Shown piece after piece: positions 52,280 to 62,872 of a DNA stretch of 64,000 nucleotides. The notes beneath the pieces are model-generated. The model saw only the letters and a program-made list of their open reading frames with translations, was not told the DNA's origin and did not search any database. Each line of letters starts with the position of its first letter. Position 1 is the stretch's first letter. The stretch is from CAZHEV01 sp964531335 [NCBI: uncultured bacterium] (lineage in GTDB: Bacteria > Eisenbacteria > RBG-16-71-46 > CAZHEV01): contig CAZHEV010000006.1 of NCBI GenBank assembly GCA_964531335.1, forward strand, positions 62,001 to 126,000, written 5' to 3'. A program made the translations under genes and the position numbers.

Positions 52280-53443
52280 CTACTTGTCCTCGGCCTCTTC
52301 GGCGAGGTCGGCAAACTGTGGACTAGTGAGCGCCTCCATGAACGCCACCAGGTCGTCTATCTGCTCCTCCGTCAAGTTCAACGGTCGCATTCCGCCGCTG
52401 AGGAAGTCGTTGACGGGGTCTCCCTCGTTGGTGACACCACCGTTGTTGTAGTGCACCACCGCATCGCGCAGCGTCGCCACGCTCCCGTCGTGCATGTAGG
52501 GGGCGGTTACGGCCACGTTTCGCAAGGTCGGCGTCTTGAAAGCCCCGACGTCGTCGAAGGTAGTCGTGATCGCGAACCTGCCTATCTCCGACGTGCGCGG
52601 GTCGGTCAGGACCTTCACGTCCACCTCCGCGGCCGTCGCCTCGGCGTGCAGGAACTCGCCGGCCAGCTCAGCGACGTCGCCCTGGATCCTGTTTATGCCC
52701 ACGCCTATGTTGTGGAAGCGGTTGTCGGTGAAAAGGGCCTGCGTCTGCTCGACCACGTGGCAGGAGACGCAGCGGCCCTCGTTTATGAATATGTCGAAGC
52801 CCCTGACCTGCTGGGCGGTCATCGCGCCCTTTTCGCCGGCGAAGTACCACCTGTCGAACGGGCTGTCACCGGCGACCTGCGTCCTCTCGAACGCGGCTAT
52901 GGCCTTCGTCACGTGGTCCATGGCGATCTCGTCCGCGGACACGCCGAAGACATTCTGAAACGCTTCCACGTAGTCGGGGTCGGAGCGCACGATCTCGAGA
53001 ATGGGCTCATGGTCTTCGAGCCCCATCTCCACCGGGTTCACGAAGGGGTGCAGCGACTGGTCCTCCAGGCTCGGCGATCTTCCGTCCCAGAACTGGCTCG
53101 TGAAGTACACGGCGTTTACGACGGTCGGGGCGTTGCGCGTGCCTTTTTTGCCCTCGATCCCCTCGGAGACCGTGAGAGGGCTGTCGGTGAACGCCTTCGC
53201 GGCGTCGTGACAGGTAGCGCAGCTTACGTCGCCCGTCGTGCTGAACCGATCGTCGTGGAACAAGAGCTCCCCCAGCCCCACCTTCTCCGGGGTTTGGGGA
53301 TTTTCCTCGGGGATCGGCACCGGCGGCAGCCCCAGAGCAGGCTTCGCCTCACGCGCCGGATCCCCCGGCGCCTGGCCCGCGCCGACGCCCAGCGCGCAGA
53401 GGAGCCCCGCGGAAAGAAGCGTCCATCCAAGATACTTCCTCAT
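52280..53443 (-). CDS. Di-haem cytochrome c peroxidase (MauG/CcpA family)
   Basis: A 387-residue exported protein: a signal peptide (KYLGWTLLSAGLLCALGVGA), then two CxxCH sites, CATCH at about 78-82 and CVSCH at about 237-241, with the C-terminal half holding FKTPTLRNVAVTAPYMHDGS, VRDAV and the FLSGGMRPLN turn. This order and length fit bacterial cytochrome c peroxidases, which reduce H2O2 in the periplasm with electrons from a small cytochrome. The ATG has GGAGG upstream, and the 5' end overlaps the 3' end of the regulator gene by 95 bases in another frame. Confidence 0.92.
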   Translation of the reverse strand: MRKYLGWTLLSAGLLCALGVGAGQAPGDPAREAKPALGLPPVPIPEENPQTPEKVGLGELLFHDDRFSTTGDVSCATCHDAAKAFTDSPLTVSEGIEGKKGTRNAPTVVNAVYFTSQFWDGRSPSLEDQSLHPFVNPVEMGLEDHEPILEIVRSDPDYVEAFQNVFGVSADEIAMDHVTKAIAAFERTQVAGDSPFDRWYFAGEKGAMTAQQVRGFDIFINEGRCVSCHVVEQTQALFTDNRFHNIGVGINRIQGDVAELAGEFLHAEATAAEVDVKVLTDPRTSEIGRFAITTTFDDVGAFKTPTLRNVAVTAPYMHDGSVATLRDAVVHYNNGGVTNEGDPVNDFLSGGMRPLNLTEEQIDDLVAFMEALTSPQFADLAEEAEDK

Positions 53444-53966
53444 GACTCATCCTCCTTTCCGTCTCGCCGGCGGTCGCCTTTCCGCCGTGCTTCTCCATTT
53501 CACGTTTCCTTGCCCGCTTTCCACCCTCATTCTCCTGGCCGCCGCTTTTCCGGCCTCGCGCCCCGGCGCTTTTCTTACGTCCTCGCATCACGACCATGTA
53601 CTCCGTGATCTCGACGTCCGGCAGCGAATCCAGCCCGCTCACGGTGAGCTCATCCCACGGAATGTCATGTACAACGCCCGTGCCATCGTCCACGAAATGA
53701 TGGTGCCTGTCCACGTTGGCGTCGAAAACGGCGCCCACCTCATCAATGTGGAAGCGACCGAGCAGCCCCTTATCGACGAACAGGTTCAGCGTGTTGTACA
53801 CAGTCGCCCTCGAAACGAAAGGGAAGTCCTTGCGGACCTGTCTGTGCACCTCCTCCGCGGTCGGGTGTCCCTCGGTGCGAAGCACGCATCCGGCTATGGC
53901 GACCCTCTGCGCGGAGGGCTGTATGCCCCTTTCGCGGAGCAGCTTACTGAAATCGGTCTCGGACAT
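53349..53966 (-). CDS. Fur/PerR-family regulator without the structural CxxC pair
   Basis: A 205-residue protein. Residues 5-85 are the Fur winged helix (GIQPSAQRVAIAGCVLR, HPTAEEVHRQVRKDFPFVSR, ATVYNTLNLFVDKGLLGR) and 86-130 the dimer/metal domain (DANVDRHHHFVDDGTG, VVHDIPWDEL). The His-His-His metal region is kept but the CxxC zinc motifs are absent, as in a known subset of PerR-like proteins. After about residue 133 the frame becomes a Lys/Arg/Gly/Glu-rich tail that overlaps the peroxidase gene by 95 bases; the extension is probably not folded. It probably represses this peroxide cluster. Confidence 0.88.
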   Translation of the reverse strand: MSETDFSKLLRERGIQPSAQRVAIAGCVLRTEGHPTAEEVHRQVRKDFPFVSRATVYNTLNLFVDKGLLGRFHIDEVGAVFDANVDRHHHFVDDGTGVVHDIPWDELTVSGLDSLPDVEITEYMVVMRGRKKSAGARGRKSGGQENEGGKRARKREMEKHGGKATAGETERRMSHEEVSWMDASFRGAPLRAGRRRGPGAGGSGA

Positions 53967-53970
53967 GGAG

Positions 53971-53985
53971 TTAGACTCCGTCTAA
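53971..53985 (-). promoter_or_regulatory. PerR/Fur-type operator overlapping the ribosome-binding site
   Basis: TTAGAC-TCC-GTCTAA is a perfect six-base inverted repeat with a three-base centre, ending five bases before the regulator's ATG. On the minus strand it contains the GGAG that would serve as the Shine-Dalgarno. TTGACA lies just upstream (near 54000). This fits direct autorepression by the Fur-like protein. Confidence 0.65.
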
Positions 53986-54077
53986 TTATGGATTATGTCA
54001 ATAGTAATCTTCGGCCGTTGACCTAGTCCCATTAGACGCCTAGACTTGCGGCGGTCTCGATCAGAAGGGGGGATAGA

Positions 54078-55205
54078 ATGAACAAGACCACGAGGCGTAG
54101 TTTCATGAAGACAGCGGCCGGACTGAGCGCCGCCGTGGGCGCGGGCGTTGCGGGGTCCAAGGAGTCGATGGTGGATGCACTGTCCGCCCTCGGCGCCTCC
54201 GAGGCCAAAGCCGCGGGCGGTCCCAGGCCGGTGGTCATCTCGAGCGCCAACGGGATGAGGGCCGTGGAAAAGGCGATGGAGATGATAAAAGGCGGCGGCG
54301 ATTGCCTCGATGCCGTAATCGCGGGCGTCAATATCATCGAGGACGATCCCGAAGACATGACCGTCGGCTACGGCGGCCTGCCCAACGAGGACGGCGTCGT
54401 CGAGCTCGACTCGAGCGTCATGTACGGCCCCACTCACAGGGCCGGCGCGGTCGCCGCGCTGAGGAACATCAAGAACCCGTCGAAGTTGGCCCGCGTGGTA
54501 ATGGAGCGCACCGATCACGTTCTGATAGTGGGCGAAGGGGCGCTGCGCTTCGCGAGGGCGCACGGGTTCGTGGAGGAGAACCTGCTGACCGACGCCGCCC
54601 GAAGGAGATGGCTCCGGTGGAAGGAGAACCTGAGCGACCAGGACGACTGGATTCCCCCGGAGGAGGAGAAGGACGTGGGCGATCTACGCGGCTTCCGCGA
54701 CCGGCGCGAGCAGGCGCGGGAGTACGGCACGATAAACTGCGACGCCCTGGACACCTCGGGCAACCTGGCCGGTGTCACCACAACAAGCGGGCTGAGCTTC
54801 AAGATTCCCGGCAGGGTGGGCGACTCGCCCATAATAGGGGCCGGGCTCTACGTGGACAACCAGGTCGGAGCGTGCGGCTCCACGGGCCGCGGCGAGGCCA
54901 ACCTGATAAACCTCAACTGCACGATGGTCGTCGAGCACATGCGCGACGGCGCGTCCCCGGAGGAGGCCTGTCTCAAGGTGTGCGAGAGAGTAGTGGATCA
55001 CAACAAGCTGGACAGGCTGAAGGACTCCGACGGAAGACCCAACTTCAACGTGAAGTTCTACGCGATAAACGCGAAGGGCGAGTTCGGAGCGGGAGCGATC
55101 TGGCAGGGCGCGGGCAAGTACCTTTCGCGCTTCGCGCTTCACGACGGCACGGAGGCGAAGCTGCACGATTGCGCGCACCTGTACAAGGACAGGCCCAAGG
55201 GGTGA
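54078..55205 (+). CDS. Tat-exported glycosylasparaginase/isoaspartyl-peptidase-like protein
   Basis: A 375-residue Ntn hydrolase with a Tat signal (TRRSFMKTAAGLSAAVGAG). The alpha part has RPVVISSANGMRAVEKAMEM and NIIEDDPEDMTVGYGGLPNE. The auto-cleavage site should be at GTINCDALDTSGNLAG, where the Thr after Gly is the expected nucleophile, followed by TTTSGLSFKIPGRVGDSPII and GAGLYVDNQVGACGSTGRGE. Members hydrolyse N4-(N-acetylglucosaminyl)asparagine or isoaspartyl peptides; export suggests scavenging of such material. It is divergent from the peroxide regulator. Confidence 0.9.
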   Translation: MNKTTRRSFMKTAAGLSAAVGAGVAGSKESMVDALSALGASEAKAAGGPRPVVISSANGMRAVEKAMEMIKGGGDCLDAVIAGVNIIEDDPEDMTVGYGGLPNEDGVVELDSSVMYGPTHRAGAVAALRNIKNPSKLARVVMERTDHVLIVGEGALRFARAHGFVEENLLTDAARRRWLRWKENLSDQDDWIPPEEEKDVGDLRGFRDRREQAREYGTINCDALDTSGNLAGVTTTSGLSFKIPGRVGDSPIIGAGLYVDNQVGACGSTGRGEANLINLNCTMVVEHMRDGASPEEACLKVCERVVDHNKLDRLKDSDGRPNFNVKFYAINAKGEFGAGAIWQGAGKYLSRFALHDGTEAKLHDCAHLYKDRPKG

Positions 55206-55240
55206 GAGGCCCGGGCACGCGGCTTCGGATAGGGATCGAA

Positions 55241-55756
55241 TCAGCTACAGTCGCCCACCCATTGCCAATCCAGTTTGTGTGGGCTCTCGATGTATTTCTG
55301 GGGGTTCAGCAAAGTCGATTCGAGGTAGTCCCGCCGCACCCGCCACACGACGGTGGGTTGCTCCAGGCAGAGGCTCACCAAATGAAACATGTTGTCTTCG
55401 TACAAGAGGACGTAGTTCGCGATGACATCCTCAGTGTCCTCCTCGCAGACTGAAAGCAGAATCTGCCGGCCTTCGGTCGCTCTTGCCAGATCTTGAAGCA
55501 TGGGGCCGTAAACCGCGGAGTCCTCGTTGTGGCGTAATGACTGGTTCCATATCGCCACGGCCGATCTCGTTACGAGGTCGAGGTCTTCTTCATGCAGCCG
55601 CTCCTCTTGAGCCACGGGCGTCCCCCCGCCCCCTTCCAGGTCGCCGTCGGGTCGCGGCTCAGAACCCCTTCTGCGGCGACTCCAGTGCGCATCCACGCGA
55701 TCGAGCTCGCGTTCGGCCTTTCGATTTCCTTCTATAATACGCTTGCGAAAAAGCAT
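55241..55756 (-). CDS. Hypothetical acidic protein
   Basis: A 171-residue protein with no recognised domain. The N-terminal third is charged (LFRKRIIEGNRKAERELDRV, then a Gly/Arg/Glu-rich stretch) and the C-terminal two thirds are alpha/beta (DLVTRSAVAIWNQSLRHNED, RQILLSVCEEDTEDVIANYV, WRVRRDYLESTLLNPQKYIE). The ATG at 55754-55756 is preferred over a longer frame whose first residues are low-complexity. It converges on the glycosylasparaginase-like gene, 35 bases apart. Confidence 0.6.
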   Translation of the reverse strand: MLFRKRIIEGNRKAERELDRVDAHWSRRRRGSEPRPDGDLEGGGGTPVAQEERLHEEDLDLVTRSAVAIWNQSLRHNEDSAVYGPMLQDLARATEGRQILLSVCEEDTEDVIANYVLLYEDNMFHLVSLCLEQPTVVWRVRRDYLESTLLNPQKYIESPHKLDWQWVGDCS

Positions 55757-55884
55757 AAGCGACAACCTCGCGCGCCCAGACCCGGCGGCCCATGCGCACC
55801 GGGCGCCCGTATCGCGCCTTAAATCAGATTTCGGGACCGCCATCCCCCGCGCCGGCGGCTACTGCGGCTGGAGTCGGGGAGAGC

Positions 55885-55979
55885 GGAAGGTCGTCCTTTG
55901 CACAACGCCAATGGGGATGAAAGTTCGCCGGTAGGGGCTAGTGCCTATCCCGCGTCGTGCAAGGAGAGGACGACCTTCC
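55885..55979 (+). repeat. Long imperfect inverted repeat
   Basis: GGAAGGTCGTCCTTTGCAC (from 55885) pairs with GTGCAAGGAGAGGACGACC and onward to 55979, interrupted by a three-base bulge. A smaller inner hairpin (GGTAGG / CCTATCC) occupies the loop. No U-run follows. It may be an mRNA processing or termination structure or a small non-autonomous repeat. Confidence 0.6.
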
Positions 55980-56482
55980 CTTTCTCCCTTCGGATCGAGG
56001 GACGCCGGATCGGTATGACGTCATGCTCCAGTATCAAGTATTCACCGCGCGCGCGCCTATGGGAGTTCGGCAGATTAGAACGCCGGAGCGAAACTGATTG
56101 GCCTTTGGGGGATTTCCCCTACGGGTTCGCGCGGGGCGCGAGGAAGAAAGCGCCGGCCCCTCTGTGGGGACCGCCGCGGGTAAAACAGCCTGCTGTGCCC
56201 GGCAATCTCCGAGACGGCGCGGCGGCGGAGGCATCAGCCCCGAGGGTGAACTCCCCGGCCCCGCACCTGGGGAAATGTCTTAGAAAGACGTCCCGGTGAC
56301 GGACACCGGCGAGCGGCGATCCACCACGGCGATCCACCATAGGCTGTGGACATGCGCGCTGGGCAATACTAAGATGGGACGATTATGACCTTCGGGGTCG
56401 AATCCGAGACCTCCGGCCGACTTTCCAGGCCGGCCTGGCTCGTGGGCGGCTCTCTGTTCCTGCTCGCGCCCGCGAAGACCGA

Positions 56483-56641
56483 GTGATCCTCTACGGCCGG
56501 GTAAAGACCCTCCGCGATCTGGACGAGCGCCGCTCGAATGTCGAGGGAGACGACGCCCACGAGCGCGCCGCGAGGGAGCAAGAGCAGGAATTGGCCAAAC
56601 AGGACGTCCAGGAGCGGCAAAGGGAGCAGGAGCGGGATTGA
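56483..56641 (+). CDS. Possible 52-residue charged protein
   Basis: A GTG-initiated frame: VILYGRVKTLRDLDERRSN, then a run of charged residues rich in Glu, Gln and Arg (EQEQELAKQDVQERQREQER) that would form a helix. There is no clear Shine-Dalgarno. It could equally be the decayed C-terminal end of a gene. Confidence 0.25.
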   Translation: MILYGRVKTLRDLDERRSNVEGDDAHERAAREQEQELAKQDVQERQREQERD

Positions 56642-56745
56642 GGGGGAATCCCCACGGCCATCTGAGAGAAGCCCTGATACCCTACTTGGGCCCGCATTTG
56701 CAATCTTTGAGACGAGCGAGTCTTGACGTACATCTCCGTCCTTAG

Positions 56746-58344
<1,599 letters not shown>

Positions 58345-58346
58345 CC

Positions 58347-58757
58347 ATGCCTGCCGGATCCATGAGCTTGAAGGTGCACCTGCCGCATCGCGTGCTGTGG
58401 GACGAGCCCGCGGAGGCCATCGTCGCGGAAGGCTCGAACGGTTATTTCGGGATACTGCCCAGGCACGCCGACTTCGTCTCGGACATCGTGCCGGGCGTAC
58501 TGACGGTGCGGACCGGCAACGGTGAGGAGCACTTCATGGCGCTCGACGACGGGCTGCTGATCAAGAAGGGCTCCGACGTCACCGTGGTCGCGGTGAACGG
58601 GGTCTTAGGAGAGGACCTGGACCGATTGAGACGAACCGTCAGGGAGGAGTTTCTCGAGCGCGACGAGAAGGAGCGCAAGTCGCGATCGGTCCTGGCGATG
58701 CTCGAGGCCGCCGTGATTCGTAAAGTGGGAAGCGGTGAGATCCATGGCCAAGAATGA
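58347..58757 (+). CDS. atpC: N-ATPase epsilon subunit
   Basis: A 136-residue epsilon subunit: LKVHLPHRVLWDEPAEAIVA and SNGYFGILPRHADFVSDIVP are the N-terminal beta-sandwich, and the C-terminal helices (DLDRLRRTVREEFLERDEKE) are typical. It couples rotation to the c-ring and may inhibit hydrolysis. It follows the beta gene with two bases between. Confidence 0.9.
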   Translation: MPAGSMSLKVHLPHRVLWDEPAEAIVAEGSNGYFGILPRHADFVSDIVPGVLTVRTGNGEEHFMALDDGLLIKKGSDVTVVAVNGVLGEDLDRLRRTVREEFLERDEKERKSRSVLAMLEAAVIRKVGSGEIHGQE

Positions 58758-59094
58758 CGAGAGGGGGCGCAAGGCCGCCGAGTTCGCGCGCTCGGTGGAG
58801 CGAAAGAGCAAGCGAAGGGAGCGCTCGAAAAAGGGCAGGAAGCGGTTCAACCCCTGGTGGGGCCTGAGCATGTTCGGAATGATCGGCTGGTCGGTCAGCA
58901 TTCCCACGCTGATCGGTCTGGCCCTGGGCATCTGGCTGGACAGGCGTTACGAGGGCGGCATTTCCTGGACGCTCACGCTGCTCGTAGCCGGAGTCATCGT
59001 CGGCTGCGCCATAGCGTGGCATTGGCTCCGGCGCGAGGGCGGCCGCATCGCCGAGTACGGCGTCCAGGACCAAGACAAGGACATGGAGCGATGA
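58744..59094 (+). CDS. atpQ: N-ATPase accessory membrane protein AtpQ (AtpI-like)
   Basis: A 116-residue protein with a Lys/Arg-rich N terminus and two hydrophobic spans (GMIGWSVSIPTLIGLALGIW at about 53-72 and TLTLLVAGVIVGCAIAWHW at about 82-100), the AtpI-like pattern. AtpI-like proteins help assemble the c-ring. The ATG at 58744 lies inside the end of the epsilon gene and is chosen over a GTG three codons earlier. Its stop overlaps the next start (ATGA). Confidence 0.82.
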   Translation: MAKNDERGRKAAEFARSVERKSKRRERSKKGRKRFNPWWGLSMFGMIGWSVSIPTLIGLALGIWLDRRYEGGISWTLTLLVAGVIVGCAIAWHWLRREGGRIAEYGVQDQDKDMER

Positions 59095-59396
59095 ACATTG
59101 TCTATATCTTACTGCTTTTCGTATCGGGCCTGATCGTCGGCGTGTTTTTCTACGCGGGCCTCAAGCTTACCGTCAAGCACGTGATCATGATGAAGCGGCG
59201 CACAACGTGGTTCCTCCTGAGCTTCCTGTTCAGGGCCGCGGCGGCTATCGCGGCCATCCTGCTGATCAGCCGGGGTCGGTGGCCCGATGTTCTCATTGTG
59301 ATGGCCGGGTTTGTAGCGGCGCGATTTATCATGGTGAACCTGCGCCGGCGAAAAGATTCCGAGGGAGAGACTTGGGCCGATGAATCTGACTCCTGA
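59091..59396 (+). CDS. atpR: N-ATPase accessory membrane protein AtpR
   Basis: A 101-residue protein with hydrophobic segments at about 2-25 (IVYILLLFVSGLIVGVFFYA), 38-60 (TWFLLSFLFRAAAAIAAILL) and 65-85. It has the position and shape of AtpR, found only in N-ATPase operons. Its precise function is unresolved. It overlaps the a-subunit gene by 17 bases. Confidence 0.8.
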   Translation: MNIVYILLLFVSGLIVGVFFYAGLKLTVKHVIMMKRRTTWFLLSFLFRAAAAIAAILLISRGRWPDVLIVMAGFVAARFIMVNLRRRKDSEGETWADESDS

Positions 59397-60063
59397 CTCG
59401 CAGATATTCCGGCAGTGGGGCTTCGTCGAGATAAACGCCACGCTCGTCTACACCTGGGTGGTAATGGGGTTGCTGTTGACGGTCACCTGGCTCGCCACAC
59501 GAAATCTCTCCTCCGGGCGGGAGATGAGCGATTGGCAGAACCGCCTGGAGGTCATTATATCCATAATCCGCGGCCAGATAGAGGATCTCGCCGGAGGCAG
59601 ACCGGACAGGTATCTGGGCTTCATAGGCAGCCTGTACCTATTCGTAGCGCTGTCGAACTTCCTGAGCTTCGTGCCCGGCTACCATCCGCCGACCTCTTCC
59701 CTGTCCACCACGGCGGCGCTGGCTCTCTGCGTCTTCTTCGCGGTGCCTATCTTCGGTATCGCCGAAGACGGCTTGGTTGCCTATCTGAAGCATTACGTTC
59801 AACCGGTTTTCGTGATGCTGCCGTTCAAGATCATATCCGAGGTATCCCGGACAATCGCCCTGGCGGTGAGGCTTTTCGGAAACGTGGCGAGCGGGTCGAT
59901 TCTGGCGGCCATACTGCTTTCAGTGGCGCCGCTTTTCTTTCCGGCCGTGATGCGGGCACTGGAGCTTCTGATCGGCCAAGTTCAGGCGTTCATCTTCGCG
60001 GTGCTCGCGACCGTCTATATCGCATCCGGCCGGCGAGCGCGAGAAGGAGGCAACGCCGGATGA
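59380..60063 (+). CDS. atpB: N-ATPase a subunit
   Basis: A 227-residue Fo a subunit. Hydrophobic spans and the conserved stator segment EVSRTIALAVRLFGNVASGS, with the essential Arg in AVRLFGN, are clear; the QVQAFIFAVLATVYI helix follows. It forms the half-channels for the coupling ion. Shorter than many a subunits but typical of N-ATPases. Confidence 0.92.
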   Translation: MNLTPDSQIFRQWGFVEINATLVYTWVVMGLLLTVTWLATRNLSSGREMSDWQNRLEVIISIIRGQIEDLAGGRPDRYLGFIGSLYLFVALSNFLSFVPGYHPPTSSLSTTAALALCVFFAVPIFGIAEDGLVAYLKHYVQPVFVMLPFKIISEVSRTIALAVRLFGNVASGSILAAILLSVAPLFFPAVMRALELLIGQVQAFIFAVLATVYIASGRRAREGGNAG

Positions 60064-60120
60064 CGATCGCGCGGCGAGCGCGCGGAGCGAGAGGAGAAAC
60101 AGGAAAGGAGGAAGACCTTC

Positions 60121-60399
60121 ATGGACAGTGCAACTACGATCGGGGTCGCGTCCATTCTGGGCGCCAGCTTCACGATGTCCATAGCCGCGATCGGCCCGGC
60201 CTTCGCCCAGGGGAAGGCCGTCTCCAGCGCCCTGCAATCCATGGCCCAGCAGCCGGATGAATCGGGCGACATATCGCGCACCCTGTACGTCGGGCTCGCA
60301 ATGATCGAGTCCTTTGCGATATACGGCTTCGTCATCGCGATGATTCTCATCTTCGCCAATCCGTTCTGGAACCATGTGAGCTCAGGCGGAGGAGGCTAG
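60121..60399 (+). CDS. atpE: N-ATPase c subunit (Na+-type ligands)
   Basis: A 92-residue, two-helix c subunit. IGPAFAQGKAVSSALQSMAQ in the first hairpin carries the conserved Gln, and GLAMIESFAIYGFVIAMILI carries Glu-Ser and, four residues after the Ser, Tyr. Gln, Glu-Ser and Tyr are the ligand pattern of the sodium-binding c-rings such as that of Ilyobacter, so Na+ coupling is likely. GGAAAGGAGGAAG upstream is a strong ribosome site, as expected for the high copy number of c. Confidence 0.92.
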   Translation: MDSATTIGVASILGASFTMSIAAIGPAFAQGKAVSSALQSMAQQPDESGDISRTLYVGLAMIESFAIYGFVIAMILIFANPFWNHVSSGGGG

Positions 60400-60402
60400 T
60401 CG

Positions 60403-61263
60403 GTGCAGATAGACTGGTTCACTCTAATAGCGCAGACAATCAACTTCCTGGTACTTCTGTGGCTGCTCAAGCGCTTCCTCTTCAACAGGATCGTACGCGC
60501 CATGCAGGAGCGGAAGGAGAAGGTCGCCGCCGAGTTCGACAAGGCGGACGAGAAGAAGCGCGAGGCCGAGAAGGAGCGGGAGAAGTACAGGTCCGAGCTG
60601 GACAAGATAGACGACAAGCGAGAGGAGATCCTGGAAGAGGCCCGTGAGGAGGCCGACCGCATAAGAAAGGAAGCTCGTGAGAAGGCCCGCCGGGAGGCCG
60701 AGCGCATGCGCTCCGAGTGGCTCGGCTCGTTGGAGGCGGAGAAGGAAGACTTCAAGCGCACCCTCCGTCGAAAAAGCGGCCGGGAGGTCCTGGCCCTGAC
60801 GCGGGACGCCCTGCGCAACCTGGCCGGCGCGGATCTCCAGGACAGGGTAATAGATGCCTTCGTGGCGCGCCTGGACGACATGAGCGGCGTCGAGAAGGAC
60901 AAGCTCCGCGGTCAGGGGGACTCCGGAAAGCCCAAGGTCCGTGTCCGGTCCTCCTTTGAGCTCTCGGACGACCAGTCGGCCGGCGTCGAGAAGGCGCTTG
61001 CGGGCGCGCTCGACACAAAGGACCTGGACTTCGAGATCGAGACGGACGAGAAGCTGGTGATCGGCCTCCAGGTCGATATCGAGGGACAGCGGTTGGGCTG
61101 GAGCGTCGCGGATCTGATCGACGACATGGAAGAGATGTTCGAGCGCGAGATAGATCGGGTGACAAAGCGCGCGGCCCGCAAGAAGGAGGAAAGGGAGGGG
61201 AAGGAGCAGGAGGAGCAGGAGAAGGAGAACGAAGGGGAGTCCGAAGACAAGAAAGCGTCATGA
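60403..61263 (+). CDS. atpF: N-ATPase b subunit with delta-like C-terminal part
   Basis: A 286-residue protein: an N-terminal membrane helix ([20 protein letters not shown]), a long coiled coil rich in Glu/Lys/Arg (about 45-140), and a folded C-terminal part with [20 protein letters not shown] and [20 protein letters not shown], resembling the C-terminal domain of the delta subunit. No separate atpH is present, as usual in N-ATPase operons. It starts with GTG behind GGAGGAGG and ends in an acidic tail. Confidence 0.88.
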   Translation: MQIDWFTLIAQTINFLVLLWLLKRFLFNRIVRAMQERKEKVAAEFDKADEKKREAEKEREKYRSELDKIDDKREEILEEAREEADRIRKEAREKARREAERMRSEWLGSLEAEKEDFKRTLRRKSGREVLALTRDALRNLAGADLQDRVIDAFVARLDDMSGVEKDKLRGQGDSGKPKVRVRSSFELSDDQSAGVEKALAGALDTKDLDFEIETDEKLVIGLQVDIEGQRLGWSVADLIDDMEEMFEREIDRVTKRAARKKEEREGKEQEEQEKENEGESEDKKAS

Positions 61264-62870
61264 GCGATACCGGAGAGAAATATTTGAAGGATGCGTTCGA
61301 GGAGGGAATCTCCGCGGTCGAGACCGTCCGCGATGAATACGAGCCCAGGCTCAAGGCGCGTCCAACCGGCACGGTGACCTACGTGGGAGAGGGAATCGCC
61401 AGGGCGAATGGCCTGCCCGGTGCCCGTTCCGAGGAGCTGGTCCGGTTCCCCGGGGGCAAGTCCGGGATGGTCTTCAATCTGGACCCAGAAGAGGTGAGCC
61501 TGATCCTGCTGGACAAGGGCGAGGAGATCGACATAGGCGCCGAGGTGCGATGCACGGGCAGGGTGATCGATACGCCGGTCGGCGAGGAGCTGATCGGACG
61601 GATCGTCGATCCTCTAGGGCGCCCGCGCGACGACAAGGGACCGCTGCGCAGCTCGGAGAGGCTGCCCATAGAGCAGCCCGCGCCGGGCATAATGGAAAGG
61701 GCGCCGGTGCAGAAACCCCTGCAGACCGGCTTGAAGATCATAGACGCCCTCATCCCCATAGGCCGGGGTCAGAGGGAGCTGATACTCGGCGACCGGCAGA
61801 CCGGCAAGACCGCGATCGCCCTCGACACCATAATCAATCAGAAGGGCGAGGACGTAATCTGCATATACTGCGCGATAGGCCAGAGAAGCTCCGGGGTGGC
61901 GCGGTTAGCGGACGACCTCGAAAAGCACGACGCCTTCGGCTATACATTCATCGTCTTCGCCGGCGGCGAGGACACGCCGGGACTGCAATACATCGCCCCC
62001 TACGCGGCCATGAGCATGGGCGAGTACTTCCGCGACAAGGGCCGCGACGCCCTCGTGATCTTCGACGACTTGTCCGTTCACGCGGCCGCGTATAGGGAGA
62101 TGTCCCTTCTCTTGAGGAGGCCCCCGGGACGGGAGGCCTACCCGGGAGACATATTCTACATTCACTCGCGCCTGTTGGAGAGGGCGACGCATCTCGACGA
62201 GGAGCACGGCGGCGGGTCGCTGACCGCCCTGCCAATAGTCGAGACCCAGGCGCAGAACCTGTCCGCGTACATACCCACGAATCTCATCTCCATAACCGAC
62301 GGCCAGGTTTATCTGTCTCCCTCCAATTACAGGAGGGGACTCCTGCCGGCGGTGGACGTCGGCAAGTCCGTCTCCCGGGTGGGAGGCAAGACGCAGCTTC
62401 CCGCGTACCGGGACATAGCGGGAGACCTGCGACTTTCTTACTCGCAGTTCGAGGAGCTGGAGTCGTTTTCCCGTTTCAGCGCCCGGCTGGACGAGGACAC
62501 GCGCCGGCGTCTAGAGCGCGGGCGCCGAATCAGGCAGGCCCTCAAACAGAACCAGTACGACACCTACACCGTGTTCGAGCAGATAGCGGTCCTGCTCGCG
62601 GTAACCTCGGGGCTGTTCGACAAGCTCGAGCCTGAGGAGATCGGCGAGGCGGAGAAGGCGATCCGCAAGCTCGGCGAAGATGCCTTCCCGGACCTTGCCT
62701 CCAAGATCAAGGAGGGCGAGGGGCTCGACGAGGACGACCGCGAGAGGCTGCTCGATGCCATGAGGAAGGCGCTCGAAGAGGACGGCCGCGGCGATGAGGA
62801 TTCCGGCGGCGGCGAGTCAGGCCGGGATGCAGAGCGCGGGGGAGAACGAGAGCCGGAAAGAGACCAGTAG
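61260..62870 (+). CDS. atpA: N-ATPase alpha subunit
   Basis: A 536-residue alpha subunit: [20 protein letters not shown], the P-loop [39 protein letters not shown], and [20 protein letters not shown]. The last 40 residues are an acidic Gly/Glu/Arg tail like that on the beta subunit. It starts within the end of the b gene (ATGA). Together with beta it forms the catalytic hexamer. Confidence 0.94.
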   Translation: MSDTGEKYLKDAFEEGISAVETVRDEYEPRLKARPTGTVTYVGEGIARANGLPGARSEELVRFPGGKSGMVFNLDPEEVSLILLDKGEEIDIGAEVRCTGRVIDTPVGEELIGRIVDPLGRPRDDKGPLRSSERLPIEQPAPGIMERAPVQKPLQTGLKIIDALIPIGRGQRELILGDRQTGKTAIALDTIINQKGEDVICIYCAIGQRSSGVARLADDLEKHDAFGYTFIVFAGGEDTPGLQYIAPYAAMSMGEYFRDKGRDALVIFDDLSVHAAAYREMSLLLRRPPGREAYPGDIFYIHSRLLERATHLDEEHGGGSLTALPIVETQAQNLSAYIPTNLISITDGQVYLSPSNYRRGLLPAVDVGKSVSRVGGKTQLPAYRDIAGDLRLSYSQFEELESFSRFSARLDEDTRRRLERGRRIRQALKQNQYDTYTVFEQIAVLLAVTSGLFDKLEPEEIGEAEKAIRKLGEDAFPDLASKIKEGEGLDEDDRERLLDAMRKALEEDGRGDEDSGGGESGRDAERGGEREPERDQ

Positions 62871-62872
62871 CC

